Assembly (NCBI RefSeq): GCF_041381155.1
Contig: NC_091142.1
Location: 29,215,963 to 29,279,962, forward strand
Direction of reading: 5' to 3'
Source of the DNA: Argopecten irradians
Lineage: Eukaryota; Mollusca; Bivalvia; Pectinida; Pectinidae
Length of the DNA stretch: 64,000 nt
This document shows, in pieces, positions 45,167 to 57,200 of the stretch. The notes beneath the pieces are model-generated. The model was not told the origin of the DNA. It searched no databases and was given only the letters and a program-made list of their open reading frames with translations. Within the stretch, counting starts at the first letter, position 1. Every line of letters starts with the position of its first letter. Position numbers and translations under genes: made by a program.

Positions 45167-46527
45167 AACTGCCAGTATATATTATACAATGAACTACCAA
45201 GGTTGTTTAAATAAATAACCTTGACTTTTATTCAAGGTCACAGGGGTCAAATAGACTAAAATCCTTAAATGACTTCAAGCTCTGGTATATTTTTAGGTCA
45301 TCTGACCCGAAGGGTCATGAAGATCTATTTTAATCATGCATCGTCCGTCATCGTGCGCCGTCCGCAGTCTGCAGTGCGAAACCTTTTCCTTCAAACGAAA
45401 GGCTAACGGTACTGATATTTGGCCTGTAGCATGCTGGGATGAAGGGCTACCAAGTTTGTTCAAATAAATGACCTTGACCTTCATTCAAGGTCACAGTGGT
45501 CAAAAAGGCTAAAATATTAAAACAAATTCTTATCAAGAACCAAATGGCCCAGGGTACTCATATTGGGTCTGCGGCATGCTAGGATAAAGGGCTGCCAAGT
45601 TTGTTCAAATAAATGACATTGACCTTCATTCAAGGTCACAGGGGTCAAATAGGCTAAAAGATTTTAAACAACTTCTTGTGAATAACTAAGAGGCCTAGAG
45701 ACCTGATATTGGGTCTGTGGTAATGCTAGAATGAATGGCTACCAAATTTGTTCAAATAACTGACCTTGACTAATGACCTTGACTTTCAGTCAAGGTCGGA
45801 GGGGTCAAATAGGCTGAAATTTTTAAACGACTTCATGTGAATAAGTAAATAGCCTAGAGACCTGATATTGGGCCTGTGACATGCACAGATGAATGGCTAC
45901 CAACTTTGTTCAAATGAAGGACAATGACCTTCATTCAAGGTCACAGGGGTCAAATAAGGTAAAATCTTTAAACGACCTCTTGTGAATAACTAAGAGGCCT
46001 AGAGATCTGATATTGGGTCTGTGGCATGCTAGAATGAATGGCTACCAAGTTTGTTCAAATGAAGGACCTTGACCTTCACTCAAGGTCACAGGGGTCAAAA
46101 AGGCTAAATCTTTAAACGACTTCTTCTCAAGAACCAAAAGGCCCAGGGTACTCATATTGGGTCTGCGGCATGCTTGGATGAAGGGCTACCAAGTTTGTTC
46201 AAATAAATTATCTTGACCTTCGTTCAGGTCAAATAGGCTAAAATCTTTTAAACGACTTCGTGTGAATAACTTAAAGGCCTATAGAGACCTGATATTGAGC
46301 CTGTAACATGAATGACTACCTTGAGACTGGATATTGGATTTGCAGCATGGTGGGGATCAAGGGACCTTCATTCATGGTCTAATTCATTAAATATATCAGG
46401 ACCTGGACTTCTTCTAATGAAAGAGGTTTTTTTTGGATTGCCTTAACTGTGTGCCACTACTTTATTCTTTGAGGTGTTGTATTGTGCCAATAGTTAGATG
46501 ACCGTTAAGGCCCATCGGTCTCTTGTT
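45167..46527. repeat. Element with about seven ~145-bp units rich in AGGTCA half-sites
   Basis: Ends at 45295 (GGTCATCTGACC) and 46494 (complement TTAGATGACC) make it TIR-like; one further unit lies outside at 45167-45290. Units repeat ATATTGGGTCTGCGGCATGC, GGCTACCAAGTTTGTTCAAA, TGACCTTGACCTTCATTCAA and GGTCACAGGGGTCAAA. It stops 210 bp before the start codon of the collagen-C4-like pseudogene. Confidence 0.75.
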
Positions 46528-47918
46528 CATAACCTAATGGAATTGGTCCCATTTAAGAGAAACAACAAGAGTTATCTTCCCTTTCTATTCTCTTCATTTC
46601 ATCCGCGACACTCCTTCAGGTGTCGCCCAACTAGTTAGTCAGCAACTATTTTGTGTGTGCTTTTCTGTGTTGCTTGTGGTAATGATGGTGAAAAGAAGCG
46701 GAAAACTGGAAAAAATAAAAAAAAAGTAAGTACAGAAAATGTTTCTGAGACACATCATACTCTGTATATTGTTATGTACCAATTGTCAAGACAATCCTAA
46801 TAAAACTAATAAAAGGATACTGCTGAGTGACCCCGCCTACGTCCAGCAACAGATGACCACCTACAGAGTGAACTACAAACACTTCAGGCGACGGTACTCT
46901 CAACATCGAGAACAACAAACCTTACAAACCACGGTACAGTCACTGCAGTCCACAATACTGTCACAGAATTCTGAACTTCAAGACCAGAATGTGGAAATTC
47001 AGACACTGAATGGAAAAATTTCGTCTCTTGAACAACAACTTTCACATGCTTATCAAGGTATCTGTAGAAGTTATCAGACTTTTACCCCATATAATTAGTC
47101 AACCATAATATTAATGTTTTATATTGGATCCGAGATTGTCGTTATAAAAATGGATTAGTTTTTTTCCAACTATTAGGGAATGTGTCAATTTTAGAAGGAG
47201 CAATTGTTGCTTTTTCTTCTTTATGTTCATAGTGTATTTTTTCAAATTATTTATAAAGTCGTAAAGGGTTTATTTGGTAATATTTTAGTCCCATTATGGA
47301 TTTTGTAAATGTACATCTGCACAGGTTTGATAAAAAATTAAAATAAATAAAGATAGAACACGTTAATGTTACAATGTATCTATAAAAAAAATATCCTATG
47401 TTATGTCATCTGATGGTCACCAGGTAAATGTGAGCGTCTATTTTACACTGTTTATCTTCGTTATACGTAGTATATGTTCCCAACAAAAATACATGTATGC
47501 TACTTTAGCAGACATATAAAATGTATGCACTCCACTCTGACAACGTTAAAACGCATTTCCCCAGACAAATCGAATACCTGCCAAATTTAGAAAAAAAGTA
47601 AAAGTTATTTATTTGACAGAGCAATAACGTTAACAAAGTAGTAGATATTCAATTTTTTTTTTATTATCGGATGTGACAAAATCGATAATCGATCAAACAT
47701 AATAACAAAATATTTGAATAATTCAAATGAGTAATATTTTCAGAATTAATGGGGTAGGGGGAGGTAATTTCGATAATTTTAATTGATTTTTTTAATACAG
47801 GGATAATTTAATTTTCATACACAGAATGCGGCATTATAATTCAACATTACGATAGTAACATTTATATTGCATATTGATTCGGAAAGGAAACATAAACATA
47901 ATGCTTGATAATGATTTG

Positions 47919-48133
47919 GTTTGATTAGTTTAACGTCCTATTACCAGCCAGGGTCATTTAAGGACGTGCCAGGTTTATTGGTGGAGGAAAGCCGGAGTAC
48001 CCAGAAAAAAACCCCGACCAGCGGTCAGTACCTGGCAACTGCCCCAAATGGGATTCGAACTCGCGACCCAGAGGTGGAGGGCATGTGGTAATATGTCTCG
48101 GTACATCTTAACCACTAGGCCACCGCGGCCCCT
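47919..48133 (-). mobile_element. tRNA-derived SINE (copy B, best preserved), intron 1 of the pseudogene
   Basis: Minus strand: GGGGCCGCGGTGGCCTAGTG (A box TGGCCTAGTGG), B box GAGTTCGAATCCC, body with CAGGTACTGACCGCTGGTC, tail CTGGTAATAGGACGTTAAAC. A polymerase III type SINE by structure. Confidence 0.88.
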
Positions 48134-49208
48134 GCTTAATAATGAAATGATATATTTACATAAATTACAAAATTTTTTGTCAAACTGGTAAATCCAAAAC
48201 ATTATCGACCTTTGGTACTCGTTGATTAGTTGATGCACATTTCTGACTACAGATGGAGGCGGTGCTACCTTTGTCCGCTGGGGAAGGACCGACTGTCCAG
48301 CCAACCTGACTGATTTAGTGTATTCAGGTATGTGGAGTTTATTGACCGTAATATGAATATTTAAATATATGAAGTTACCATCAACAAAGAATAGAAGGGT
48401 GACTCTTTCTGTTCTTGTAAAAATCATATTTACAGTTCTTAACAGTCCTGCTGCAAACGTACTTACAATGTAGTATGGCGCGAAATTGTTTTGAATTGGT
48501 TAGTAGAATTATGAATTTGCACGTACGCAACAGCTGCTTTATAGAGTAATACAGAACATACAATAAGCTCATTTTTATTAAAGCGCATGATTTCTAGTAT
48601 GTACGTTTTCAGTATTTAATCGACCACTACTATTTCGGAAAGAACGACAAACTTTATGTACACCTAGATGAAGGTTCAATCACATAAATTCTTATCCGAT
48701 TACATGTCATTTATATGTTCAGACATAATTATTGTATTCGTATAGCATATTGGTGGCTAAATGACACATAATCACAATATATAAAACCAGTTCTCATTTT
48801 ACCTCTTGTATTTTTCCTTTTTCCTGTCTACCTGGCTAAATAACCGTTCTCTTTCATAATCATCATTATATTTCTACAGGTTACGCCGGCGGATCTTGGT
48901 ATGCTGACTACGGAGGGGCAGCAGACTATGTAATCTGCCTAGGGATCATGTTTGGGGACCTTACAAGGACATGCCCAACGATGACTTTTCAGCGAAGATT
49001 TACGTCGCTGAGTATAATTCTCCTAACACCGCAACACCATTCGGGCAACACTCACGAAATGAAGAAGTGCCCTGTGCTCTCTGTAGACCTAAATCCTATG
49101 CCTTCACTGTGATGATACCGGCGAGGACGGCCTGCTAAAGCGGCTGGACAAAGGCATACAGCGGATCACTGGCATCCGGATACTACAGCCACAAAAGAGC
49201 ATCACAAT

Positions 49209-49456
49209 GCAGTCCGGTGGCATGTTTTGATGCTCCACCTTTTTGGTTATATCAAAAGATTTACTTATGTTGTATATATATGTTTATGCAGCATGGCTGA
49301 CATTGTTGTTACCATGTCTGCCATGTTATTACTCGTCATTTAATAAAACTGACATTAACTGGACATTTTCATTCTCTGTTGTATTTTATAATATACCCAA
49401 AAACTTAGCTTCAGTCGTGTCTTTTAGTCAGAGTGATGTAGATGTATAACATAAAT
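49209..49456. mobile_element. 248-bp insertion in exon 3 of the collagen-C4-like pseudogene
   Basis: Splits the text AGCATCACAAT | ACGTTTGTGTAG, which is continuous in the intact paralogue. AAT on both sides may be a target-site duplication. No TIRs or recognised family; the left part contains GTTTTGATGCTCCACCTTTT. Confidence 0.6.
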
Positions 49457-49639
49457 ACGTTTGTGTAGATGAATATGCACAACCTTTAGACGGAGGAGGT
49501 GACACTGACCATGATGGGAAGCTGTTCTTCGCTGTAAGAGCTCAATGTGGATCACTCAGATGTCCTCCATACGAGCAGAATAAATATCTTTCGTGTGCTG
49601 TCTGCATGCAGTGACTTATTCTGTCATCGCTTTGAATAC

Positions 49640-49645
49640 AATAAA
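49640..49645 (+). promoter_or_regulatory. Relic polyadenylation signal of the collagen-C4-like pseudogene
   Basis: AATAAA 25 bases after the TGA, matching the place of the signal in the intact paralogue. Confidence 0.55.
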
Positions 49646-51211
49646 TGTGATACGTGATAAATACCAGTTGTTGTGTTTGTTCAAAATCTTTACAAAGTAT
49701 CAATTCTTTTTGAAACATGCAAGGTGACATCAAAAATGTTTCTTTTGTTTTCAAAGACATCGGAATCATTACTTACAATGATGCAAACGTATATGATCAT
49801 CATAGAAGCACATTAGTATAGACCTCATAAAAACCTAGTCCAAGTAATCTTGGATTTCAGCGATGTTCCTTTTTGGCATTTCACATTAGAAAAAACAACT
49901 CCTATATTCGTCACGGTTGATTGAAGGTCAGTCACGAACCTAAATTCGAGGAAGCAGAAACTGATCAATGCATTCAAAGGCGACGACAAGTTAAATAACT
50001 ACCTTAAACTTACCCAACATCATATTGCAATTGAAAATCACTTATTGTCCTCTCTGCAATATGAAGTGGGATTTAATCTTTAATTGTGGTTGCTGTGCTT
50101 TGTAAACATTCTTTTCAACATGGATTAAATGGAAATTATCGTTGATAAACGGGTTTTTTGTCTAACCTCAACGACAAGTTACTATTATATCGAATTCAAC
50201 AACGCACGGAATTCATGAGTTAATGAAGTTTTATTAAAGTAACAAAACAGCAAAATTGTTAATATAACAAGTGCTTGAGCGAAATTAATAATCTTCAATG
50301 AAAACGATCTGATTCTCCTCACAAAAATCTCATGTTTCATTTATCATTTCAACGTCTGTATATCACGGTTCCATAGAAACGATTAGACTGGCCACCAGAC
50401 CCTAAATTATTTATACTAAATTATCTCCTCTAGTTTACATATCGTAGAGAAAAATATCAAGACAAATCGAAATCGTGTTTTTAATATTCTAAAGACTAGT
50501 GGCCAGTCTAGGAACCGATGTTCATGACATATTTATAATGGATATACGAATGTTCACGTTTGTTCATATCCGCCATATTGACAATCCATCCACCTTCACT
50601 CTAACTTCCTTAAGAGAGTTCAGTGCAACAAGGGAATCTCTACTCGAACCTATAAAAGAAATAACATTCGTATCTAATAACATTCGTATCTATTACAATA
50701 TGTAGATAGTTTTTAATGTTTTATTTAAGTTCTGATTCAGTATCTTCTATAATAAATAAAAATGTTTTAATTTTATACATTTGGTGTTAACAATCACCTT
50801 TAAAATAAGAGAACATTTTAATTTGCTTGTAAAGTATGTAATAATGACCGAATCAAATAGACGGATAAAGAATTCTATTAGATTAGAAGCAATATTAGAC
50901 TGTTTTCAATGTCTGCGTAAAATGGTATAGAAAATGCACAATTATTTATAGAAGACTAATATTCTGAAATCGTATCATAATGAGATAAACATGGTATAAA
51001 GCTAGTATATTAATAATCTAAAATGAAAGGCCAAATTAAATTCAAAGTAAAAAAAAAAAAATATTTATATGGAATATATATTCAGCCACTATAGGGCCTT
51101 CTTCAGTCCAAAATAACAAAGAAATCGTATCGCATATGTTAGCATGATAGCCTTACAATTTATAATCAAATATGACAAATATATTTACCATAGATGGAGA
51201 CCAACTAAACC
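49646..51211. other. Intergenic, with a small TIR element at 50366-50517
   Basis: 50366 CGGTTCC...TTAGACTGGCCACCAG is repeated inverted as CTAGTGGCCAGTCTAGGAAC ending 50517, a ~150-bp MITE-like unit. Otherwise only AT-rich sequence. Confidence 0.5.
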
Positions 51212-51249
51212 CTATAACCGAGTACTTTCAAGCTCTGGTTCACTCTCCT
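51212..51249 (-). CDS. CNG channel candidate terminal exon
   Basis: With acceptor CTGCAG|AGGAG it reads EESEPELESTRL then TAG. The alternative acceptor 11 bases earlier (TTCAG|GAC) would give GHCRGE and TGA. The first choice keeps an acidic tail; neither is proven. Confidence 0.45.
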
Positions 51250-54200
51250 CTGCAGTGTCCTGAATGAATGAAAATGTTTTATCAGTATTTTATTTCAAAA
51301 CTATTCACACACAAAAGACGGCGAAAGGGATGAGACAATTCATTCTTTTGATTTAGTATTATGCTGTAAGGTTGTCAAATAGATAACTCTTATGAATGCC
51401 AAAAAGTCTCTGAATGTTCTGTAATACACTGGTCCTGCATGGTATTTTTAAAATTTAAATAAAAGTTTTGTAAAGATAGTCATAATGTCAGAACATCCAT
51501 ATCGATAATAGAAGATGAATTTAACAGCACTAAACATACTGTATAGTTGTTCAATTTTGCGATGTTTTGTTTGTAATTTATTCGCGGTGGTTTATTTTCA
51601 CAAATCAAATTTTTAAGCATCATTTAATTGATACGATGTTATATAATAAACCCATGATTTTTAACAATTTCACGAGACAACATTTTGCGAGTTAGGGTTA
51701 ATCCTCGAATTTAGCGAAATTAAAACTCACGCAAATACTATAAGCTATACGGTACAAGATTTACTGAATACAATTATGCAAAAATTACTTTTGGTAATTT
51801 GCTGCGTGGCGTAGTGTTACTCAGCCACTGCGAAGTAATTATGACGACAGCGGTTAAGACATTAGATAACCCACGATTTATAATACAATTTTTTTTTTAT
51901 TTTAACGAATTGGTGATAAGATTATATTACTAATAGGCTTAAAACTAGTCTAGAAAATTCATTTTACATTACGTTTTTAATTCAAAGCTGTTACAAGTTA
52001 GGCATGTGGCGTTTTTGGGTTTTTTTTCTTTGAAAAAGTACAGGTGTATGATCAGAATCAGCACTTACAGCGGTTAGTGGTTGTAGTCGTTCTCTTTCGT
52101 TTTATAGTTGACTAGTCTGATACATGTAAAAGTTGTATTAAATTCATTACTGCTCAGGCTACCAGAAGAAAACAAAGATATTTCATATTTTATTCATCGT
52201 GTAATCATATATTTCCTAAACACTTTTCTTTGCTTTCAAACAGAATGTGATTGTCTGATTGACCGATGTTTTCCCTATATACTTCTGTGATAAAATGAGA
52301 ATGACGCGAAAAAGCGACGTTATCTTGTCGTCACAATAGAAACATAAAAGTTAATGTCACTTTCAGAAGGGTATGAAAAAATGAGTGAATCCGCGTTAGA
52401 AAAACACTAACCTCCATAACTGTAGATTTTACTTTTACTGATTTCTTCCATCATTAACGTTTGTTGCTCAGAAATTGCACTTAGTATTTTAAGGCTGGTT
52501 TTATAAACCTCCTCCATGTTTCCCTGGAATAGATATTTATATGGATTATATAAAAACGCATATAACAAACATCCTCACATCAGTACAGAAACAGGAGGAC
52601 AAACACGTGTGTATATCACAAACCATGAAAACAAAACTGTAATGATAATAAAAGTAGACTTAATAAAATAAAAACAAAACAAAATATAAACTTGTACATA
52701 GAGGTCAAAAATACATCATGATGAATTATCTAGTCTTTAACACCCTCTCAAAGCTCAATCAAAATGCTAATAAAATCATCTTGATATAATGACAACAAAA
52801 TCCTTGGTGGGAAACTCTAGCCTACTACTACACCGGGTATCACTACCTGTGCAGGAACGATAACTCTTTTACCTTTCGACTAATTGGTTAAATATATGTT
52901 GGCAGTTTGATCCCCCTCATTAACAGCCAGTGTCAAAATATTGAAGCTAGAACACGGCAATAGTAGGGTTCTGACAGCATATTCGCCATACATATTGACC
53001 AAACTTGGACCCAACCAGTAGTCGTGGTTGTGTGCATATTCTACTGTGCGTCCATATTTCTGATTGTTTGGAGCCATTTACGAATACTTCATGATGATGT
53101 TATTTTGTTTATATGGAAATAATGTGTTTCGTGAGATGCAAACAATTAATTTTTTCCCAAATAACGACTACTGGTAGGGTCACAGTACGGCTCGCAAGGA
53201 TCGACAATGAGTGTCATATACCGAATAGTTGTAAACATATACGACCATATGTTCCCCTAGCTTTACTATGAACTACTGATAATGTGACTTATATAATGTC
53301 AAGATTGTATCGTCTGTCTGACCAGTGATCTGATTTCTGCACTATCTTGTTAAGATATATATTGAATCGACTTCAAAGAAAATTTGCCATAAAATTATTT
53401 GTATTACCCCGTATATTTTTTTTTATAATCGTAATATAGAAATTAGATGCATGTTGACTGTATTTAACTAATGGGACTATTTCACGTACCACGTAATACC
53501 CGATAACGTCTGTGCTTGATTATTATTTCTATTGGTGATGGAATGACGTCGAAAAATATATTCCGCGCTAACGTCATTTCACTAACACGATTACAAAGAG
53601 TTATGTTCCATCACCACTGGAGATACTAGTCCCACACAAACGTTATTGGGTATCACGTGGTATGTGAATTAGTCCTATTGAATTAACTTTTGTAGAGCAC
53701 TATATTCTTGAATAAGAACAAAAATATGTAAAACTATCCATTTTTGTCCATTTTATACCGACGTACCAGTTTGTGTTCTACGTCATTAAGATGATGACGT
53801 AATTTGTAACAACAACACGTGCCGTGGCTGTCGTGCAGGGCAGAGCCAACAGAGGTCCGGCGACCACATATCCGGGGCGAAACACACGGGGAATGTTCTT
53901 CTTCAATACTGTAACATATCAAAACTTATCAGTTCATTACAGCTTAATAAGAACATGTCATGTGAACCAACTTCGTTTAATATGCTAGTAACTTACACGA
54001 ATTTTGAGATCAGAATAAATTCCTGAATGCGAATTCATGTCTACCGCACTTATATAGAACAATTTTACATTCATTAATGGGACTGGAAATCCGCGAAATT
54101 AATAGCTAATATGTTGGTTTATAGTTTTCTAGATCAAAGTACAATGTGTCTATACATGAGATTGTATCGAGTCTACAATGTGCATATTCCACTAATGAGA

Positions 54201-57200
54201 TTCTTGTATTTTCATGTATGAAAACAACAGAAACAACCAATTAGAATTTCTTTCTGATAATAACAAAACTATGACTTGAACGATTTCGACAAAATTTACA
54301 AATAGAATGAATGCAGTGTATAACATTCTGATATCATTAAAATGTTACAGTGTAATCTTACTCAACAGAAAATAATTGTCACTGTCAACTCTCTGGTCCC
54401 GTTTTGTTTATTACTTACTTAGTAATTGTATCCGGTAGAGTAAATGATTCTGGCCATTTTGATGTTCCTTGGAGAACCCGGATGTAATTTCGATAAGGTG
54501 GTTGATATAGTCCACTTAAACCGTAAAACATGAACATTTTATATTTATAAAAGAAGTAAGCTGACATTCTGTGGTTCACTATGTGATCTTATTAAACACT
54601 GAACTTACTAGTAGCACTGCAAACCAACTTATTTTCGCGTCGATTTAATTTGGCGTTTTCCAGCTGAACGGCTTGATCGTGACTATTTAATTTCGTGATC
54701 TAGACTCTTATGATGCTACTCTTCTGTATTTGCATATGACAGAGTTATCTGCCCTTGTGTGTAGGTATCGATTGTGACGCCATGTGTTTGCGAGCGTAAC
54801 GTCATACTTTTCGGAGAAAACGACGCGAATTGCGCTCACAAAATAATGACGTCACAATGGATGCTTATCCGCAAGGGAACTGACTCTGAAATATGCAAAC
54901 ACGGAAAAGTTTATTTGAAATAATTTCGCGGCGATTTATTTTCGCGATTTCAAATGGCCCGTGAAATACTCGAAAATTAAGTTGGTTTACAGCATGTGAA
55001 ATCATCATTGATTATGCCCAAAACATTACGATTATGATTTTTTTTTGTTAATTCAGATAAATAAACTAAAGTAATTACACATAATCATATTTTGATACAT
55101 TACATTACTTATATGAGATAGGACTTTCATTTTGGTTATGCTGAATCCATTTGATCAGGGGAAGATTGACATTTCTCCAACAAATAACAATAATATACTG
55201 GTATGGGAATAAAGATACCAAAGTGATTATCGTTTTCCATATATGAAATGACAAACTTAATATAAAAAGGTTATAGGATCATAGTTTGTTCATTTGGAAG
55301 TGCGCATTTGTGAGTGACACATTATGAGAGCATTTTAAGAATAATTTGTTAGGAATTATAGTTATTGTATCATGATAACTGTAAGAAAACTATCTACCAC
55401 ATCTATAAAATATCAATGGCATGGCTTGTACTACTACATCTAGTTGCCGTCAATCAATTTGAAGTTATTTAACTCGTGGATCAATTAAAATATACGTTAT
55501 GTATTACAAATTATGAATAGACACATATTACTGGTGTTACAGAACCATTGCTGAAGTCTTTTAACAAAAACATATCTTTATTTAAATAAAGAAAACCATC
55601 GACCAGCGGTCAGTCCCTGACAAGTTTGCCACACATGGAATTCGAACTCATGACCCTAAGGTGGAAGGCTTGTGGTAATATGTCGGGACACCTAAACCAC
55701 ACGGCCACCATGACCCCCTTATTTGAAATAACAATTTCCTTTAAATATAAATTAAACGTAACTTGTACACTTTTATAGTTTTTAGTAAAACACAATTAAA
55801 GAAAACGAAAAATTACATCTGACAAACCATCCTTACTATCGAAAGTATCGTGTCATACCTTGAAGCAGTTTCATTGTTAAGGTTAGTAACGGTGTCAGCA
55901 CAATTCTCGTGACAGTTAGTTGGCGTGGCAACGGATGTGAGTGATGTGGAATTCCCTTGTGTGAGAAGGTTTTGAGCATAAGTATTTTGGACAGAATGGG
56001 CTACTTCATTGTTATTCACATTCGTTGCAGAATTTTCTGTAGTCTGTTTTTTCTCTGAGTTATTTCTTGAGCACATTCCACAGTCATCCGTATCTCTTAA
56101 AGTTTCTACAGATGAATTATTGTCCCGTGAATTTCGTCTTTTACATAAATCGTCTTTATTAACGGTTTGTGTCGGAGACAGCCTTTCAATGGATTCAGAA
56201 CATTTTGATTTGCATTCGTTTTTCACCTTTTGACTTTTTAAATCACGTGTTAATCCGTCTGTACTGTCTTCAATAGCCTCACAAACTAAAGTTCCATTCT
56301 GATTACCTCTGATGTTAGCGGATAGATTAATATCAGAGTCGAAGTAGGATGGATTAGATGGGGAGCTGTCGACCGGATGCACCAGACTTGTCTGGTTGAT
56401 TCTGTGCTGCTTTTTATCAGAAGTTCGTCGACTCCGCTTACCAACCCATCTTTTTACACCGTTTATCATTTTGGATTTACCATTCATTTTATCATTTTCA
56501 TTATCAAAGTTAGAGATACGTATTCCTGGCAAGCCTCCTTGTTTGTTAGGGGAAGCCTTTTGAGAAGCTGTTATGATAGCTCGTAGTCCTTTGCACGGAG
56601 AATTTGGAGACCATAGGTGTCCAGAGGATAGCGAATTAGCAGCTGAGGATCGCTTTGTCTGTTGTCGATGTTTTTCTATTTCCCTTAACCGTCGCTGCCC
56701 ATAACATCTGATTATTTGCTGTAAACCAATAGCAAACAAATAAGTGCCTCTAAGATAATACTGATGCAGAAATTCTAAGAGGGGTTAGTTAATGCATATA
56801 CATCTAAAAATCTCGATAAAGATTTAGATTTAAAGTTTAAATTTCTATCACAAATTTACCATATCATAGTTAAAACAATGACATAATCGAGAAGTTTTTC
56901 TTGACCTTACAACCGTAGTGTTTTGCATACTGTCGGTACTTTAAAATTTGTGCATTTCATTCTTTTTACACCGGGTAAAATCAGCTTCTTCTAATGGAAT
57001 TACCATGTGCAGATTTAACTTGATAAATGATAAAAATTGTCTTATACCATTTGTCGAAGGAATTATTATTCTTATTGTTTTGAAATTTTATTTTATAATT
57101 TTCACAGATATCTATGAGAATGGTTCTGAAATTAGAAAAAAGAACATTTGCTAACATGCATTTGTCAGCAACCACCAAAAAGATTTTAAAATTATACGTT

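Larger units (their letters stand above)
46739..49614 (+). pseudogene. Short-chain collagen C4-like paralogue, broken
   Basis: Exons 46739-47057, 48253-48327, 48880-49614 keep the splice sites and phases of the intact copy at 31507-33211. Exon 1 encodes a signal peptide (MFLRHIILCILLCTNC) and a shortened coiled coil. A compensated frame shift (-1, -2) alters residues ~45-62. Exon 2 (GATFVRWGRTDCP) is nearly identical. Exon 3 has a 1-base deletion near 48932-48942 (after GAADYV), a nonsense TAA at 49136-49138 where the intact gene has Tyr (TGC TAC), and a 248-bp insertion at 49209-49456. The end, DEYAQPLDGGG to CAVCMQ TGA, is again well kept. No TATA box is evident upstream, where a repeat element lies instead. 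Confidence 0.85.

Noticed and set aside
42534..48133. tRNA genes at the A/B-box sequences
   Set aside because: The tRNA-like heads are followed by a shared body and tail in five copies, so they are SINEs; no intact cloverleaf is evident.
52880..53077. Minus-strand frame MAPNNQKYGRTVEY...DYWLGPSLVNMYGEY
   Set aside because: A faint likeness to text near 23100-23190 (DYNLGPSLAHL) was considered as a shared repeat, but the similarity is too short to support.
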